From contig JAJBVQ010000157.1 in NCBI GenBank assembly GCA_020859745.1, positions 1-8,140 of the forward strand: a stretch of 8,140 bases of DNA. Reading direction: 5' to 3'. This DNA is from Rikenellaceae bacterium (lineage in GTDB: Bacteria > Bacteroidota > Bacteroidia > Bacteroidales > Rikenellaceae). The position numbers and the translations under genes are program-made. This document shows, in pieces, positions 7,108 to 8,140 of the stretch; the first letter of the stretch is position 1; every line of letters begins with the position of its first letter. The notes below the pieces were generated by a model. The model did not search any database and had not been told where the DNA came from. It was given only the letters and a program-made list of their open reading frames with translations.

Positions 7108-7221
7108 GGGTTTTGTGGGGTTGCCTGCGCAAGCTGCGGCCGAAGCAATATGCCTTTAAAGCCGGACGATAAAAGGAAACAATTAAGACAATAATAAAAA
7201 CCAAAAAAACTGAATTCGATT
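7108..7221 (+). promoter_or_regulatory. atpI-atpK spacer with A-rich atpK leader
   Basis: The 114-base spacer changes from GC-rich to strongly A-rich over about the last 50 bases (about 7170-7214), with no Shine-Dalgarno near the start. Such leaders favour high initiation in Bacteroidota, which would suit the proteolipid, needed in many more copies than subunit I. The ten bases CGATTATGGA around the atpK start (7217-7226) also surround the atpB start (2991-3000). I could not place a promoter here with confidence. Confidence 0.5.
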
Positions 7222-7668
7222 ATGGAACCAATCTTGCTTGCTTATCTCGGGATCGCGGTGATGCTTATCTTCTCGGGGGTCGGGAGTTGCTACGGCACGA
7301 CCATCAGCGGTAATGCCGCCGTGGGGGCGATGAAAAAGAACAAAGGGGCTTTCGGCAGCTACATGATCCTCTGCGCGATGCCTTCGACGCAGGGTCTGTA
7401 CGGCTTCCTGGGGTACTTCCTGCTCAAGGGGTTCCTGACCCCGGAGATCACGATGGCGCAGGCTGCGGCGATCGTGGGCGGTGGTCTGGCGCTGGGGCTG
7501 GTGAGCCTCTGGAGCTCGCTGCGCCAGGGACAGGTGGCGGCCAATGCGATCACGGCTATAGGAAACGGACATGACGTGTTCGGGAACTCGCTGATCCTGC
7601 TGGCTTTCCCGGAACTTTACGCTATCCTCGGGGTGGCTGCGGTGTTCTTCATCAGCCAGGCGATCTGA
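7222..7668 (+). CDS. atpK: V/A-type ATPase subunit K (proteolipid rotor ring)
   Basis: Rotor ring subunit of the membrane sector. At 148 residues with four membrane helices (two fused hairpins) it is a V-type double-size proteolipid, like E. hirae NtpK. The two halves are visible as repeats: GSCYGTTISGNAAVGAM in the first and SSLRQGQVAANAITAI in the second. Only one ion-binding carboxylate per subunit is seen, E131 in FPELYAILG of helix 4. The first hairpin carries the PSTQGLYGF motif instead. T56, Q57, Q102 and E131 line up, at a constant offset of eight, with the E. hirae Na+ ligands T64, Q65, Q110 and E139 (numbers from memory), which suggests Na+ coupling. The start follows an A-rich leader. 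It is the last gene of the operon here. Confidence 0.96.
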   Translation: MEPILLAYLGIAVMLIFSGVGSCYGTTISGNAAVGAMKKNKGAFGSYMILCAMPSTQGLYGFLGYFLLKGFLTPEITMAQAAAIVGGGLALGLVSLWSSLRQGQVAANAITAIGNGHDVFGNSLILLAFPELYAILGVAAVFFISQAI

Positions 7669-7709
7669 TTTACGGCCGGGGCGTTGCGCTTCGGGGACTT
7701 TGTAGGCTT

Positions 7710-7745
7710 TTGCGCCGGATTTTCCATCAGGAAAATCCGGCGCAA
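7710..7745 (+). terminator. Perfect 16-bp hairpin after atpK
   Basis: The arms TTGCGCCGGATTTTCC (7710-7725) and 7730-7745 are perfect complements around an ATCA loop. This is the most stable hairpin in the window, 41 bases after the atpK stop. It lacks a T-run on its 3' side, so it may protect the 3' end of the mRNA or act together with the next hairpin rather than stop transcription alone. Confidence 0.5.
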
Positions 7746-7786
7746 TGCGTTAAGCGGGATTTGATCCGGCCGGCATTGCGGTTTTT
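7741..7786 (+). terminator. Alternative hairpin with T-run, likely operon terminator
   Basis: CGCAATGC (7741-7748) is complementary to GCATTGCG (7773-7780), and TTTTT follows at 7782-7786. The loop is 24 bases and holds a small GGAT/ATCC stem. Its 5' arm overlaps the previous hairpin by five bases, so the two cannot both form in full. The T-run makes this the better candidate for intrinsic termination of the atp operon, though the loop is long. Confidence 0.4.
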
Positions 7787-7788
7787 GT

Positions 7789-8140
7789 CCGGCATTATGA
7801 GTGGTGGTTGAAGATGGTACAAAGTTCATATCGACTGGAGGACTGTGCGGAAAAATACCGATAATGGGGGTAGGGATGCGGGCAGCGTTTTTGCGTGAAC
7901 TTCGGGCCTGTGCGGGGCCGTGACGTTTTCGATGCGATTTCGCAACTCAAAGGGACTGAGAGCGGGTCGCTGTGTTTCCGCGTTAGCGGCCGGGTTTTGG
8001 GGTCGCAGCCAGCGCTGCCGTTGGCCGTTTTATTGGCCTGCCGACCGAGATATACTCCGCCTTATTGCGGGCCTCCGCTATTGATGAAGTAAACTCCCGG
8101 ATCGAGTGCCGAGCGGCACCGGCCCGACCGCTGACGCGGT
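7789..8140. other. Downstream region without a supported gene
   Basis: No convincing gene or RNA is seen. The one longer frame, a GTG-started 65-codon frame at 7895-8092, has no family resemblance, no start signal and an irregular Pro/Arg/Cys/Leu-rich composition. Two short hairpins lie at the very end: GTGCC/GGCAC with loop GAGC (8106-8119) and ACCGC/GCGGT with loop TGAC (8127-8140). The second may continue past the window. They resemble the repeat-like hairpins in the other spacers. Confidence 0.45.

Noticed and set aside
7112..7157. Promoter before atpK (TTTG at 7112-7115 with TATGCCTTT at 7149-7157)
   Set aside because: The spacing is about 33 bases, much longer than usual for Bacteroidota promoters, and the second box matches TAnnTTTG poorly.
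7799..7850. Minus-strand promoter-like GAACTTTG near 7820
   Set aside because: It lacks the leading TA and has no well-placed TTTG box upstream, and there is no gene for it to drive in this window.
7895..8092. 65-codon + frame starting with GTG
   Set aside because: No start signal, no recognisable family, irregular composition. It is compatible with a chance frame in GC-rich DNA.
7669..8140. tRNA, rRNA or CRISPR array downstream of atpK
   Set aside because: No cloverleaf with a T-loop signature, no rRNA-like stretch and no regularly spaced repeats could be found.

Overview
This window carries most of a V/A-type (vacuolar-like) rotary ATPase operon, all on the + strand. The order is DUF2764 protein (5' end cut off by the window), atpA, atpB, atpD, atpI, atpK. 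This compact set, with a DUF2764 gene before atpA and no C, F or G/H subunit gene between or after the core genes, is the arrangement known from Bacteroidota, Chlamydiae and spirochaetes. Three things point to a GC-rich member of the Bacteroidota (Bacteroidales, perhaps an Alistipes-like Rikenellaceae): GC-rich coding sequence, A-rich leaders without a Shine-Dalgarno before atpA and atpK, and the protein families themselves. The phylum is a confident inference; the genus is a guess.

Layout. 1-897 is the DUF2764 protein. 898-1220 is a 323-base hairpin-rich spacer ending in an A-rich leader and an 11-codon mini-ORF that stops directly against the atpA start. 1221-2987 is atpA (catalytic A subunit) and 2996-4384 is atpB. 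4386-4661 is a 276-base non-coding element bounded by perfect 18-base inverted repeats and packed with hairpins. 4682-5278 is atpD (central rotor shaft), which overlaps atpI (5275-7107, membrane stator) by ATGA. 7108-7221 is a spacer with an A-rich leader, and 7222-7668 is atpK (proteolipid rotor ring). Beyond atpK there is a perfect 16-bp hairpin, then a second hairpin with a T-run that overlaps it, probably the operon end. 7789-8140 shows no gene I can support.

How the parts work together. A3B3 hydrolyses or makes ATP, D is the axle, and the K ring turns against subunit I. The peripheral stalk subunit E is presumably encoded just upstream of the window. DUF2764 sits where another subunit would be expected and may replace subunit C. 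The K subunit keeps the residue pattern of the Na+-binding site of the Enterococcus hirae ring, so the machine is plausibly Na+-coupled. The points most worth a second look are the inverted-repeat element between atpB and atpD, the atypical codon use and start signal of atpD, the K-ring ion signature, the mini-ORF before atpA, and the overlapping hairpins after atpK.
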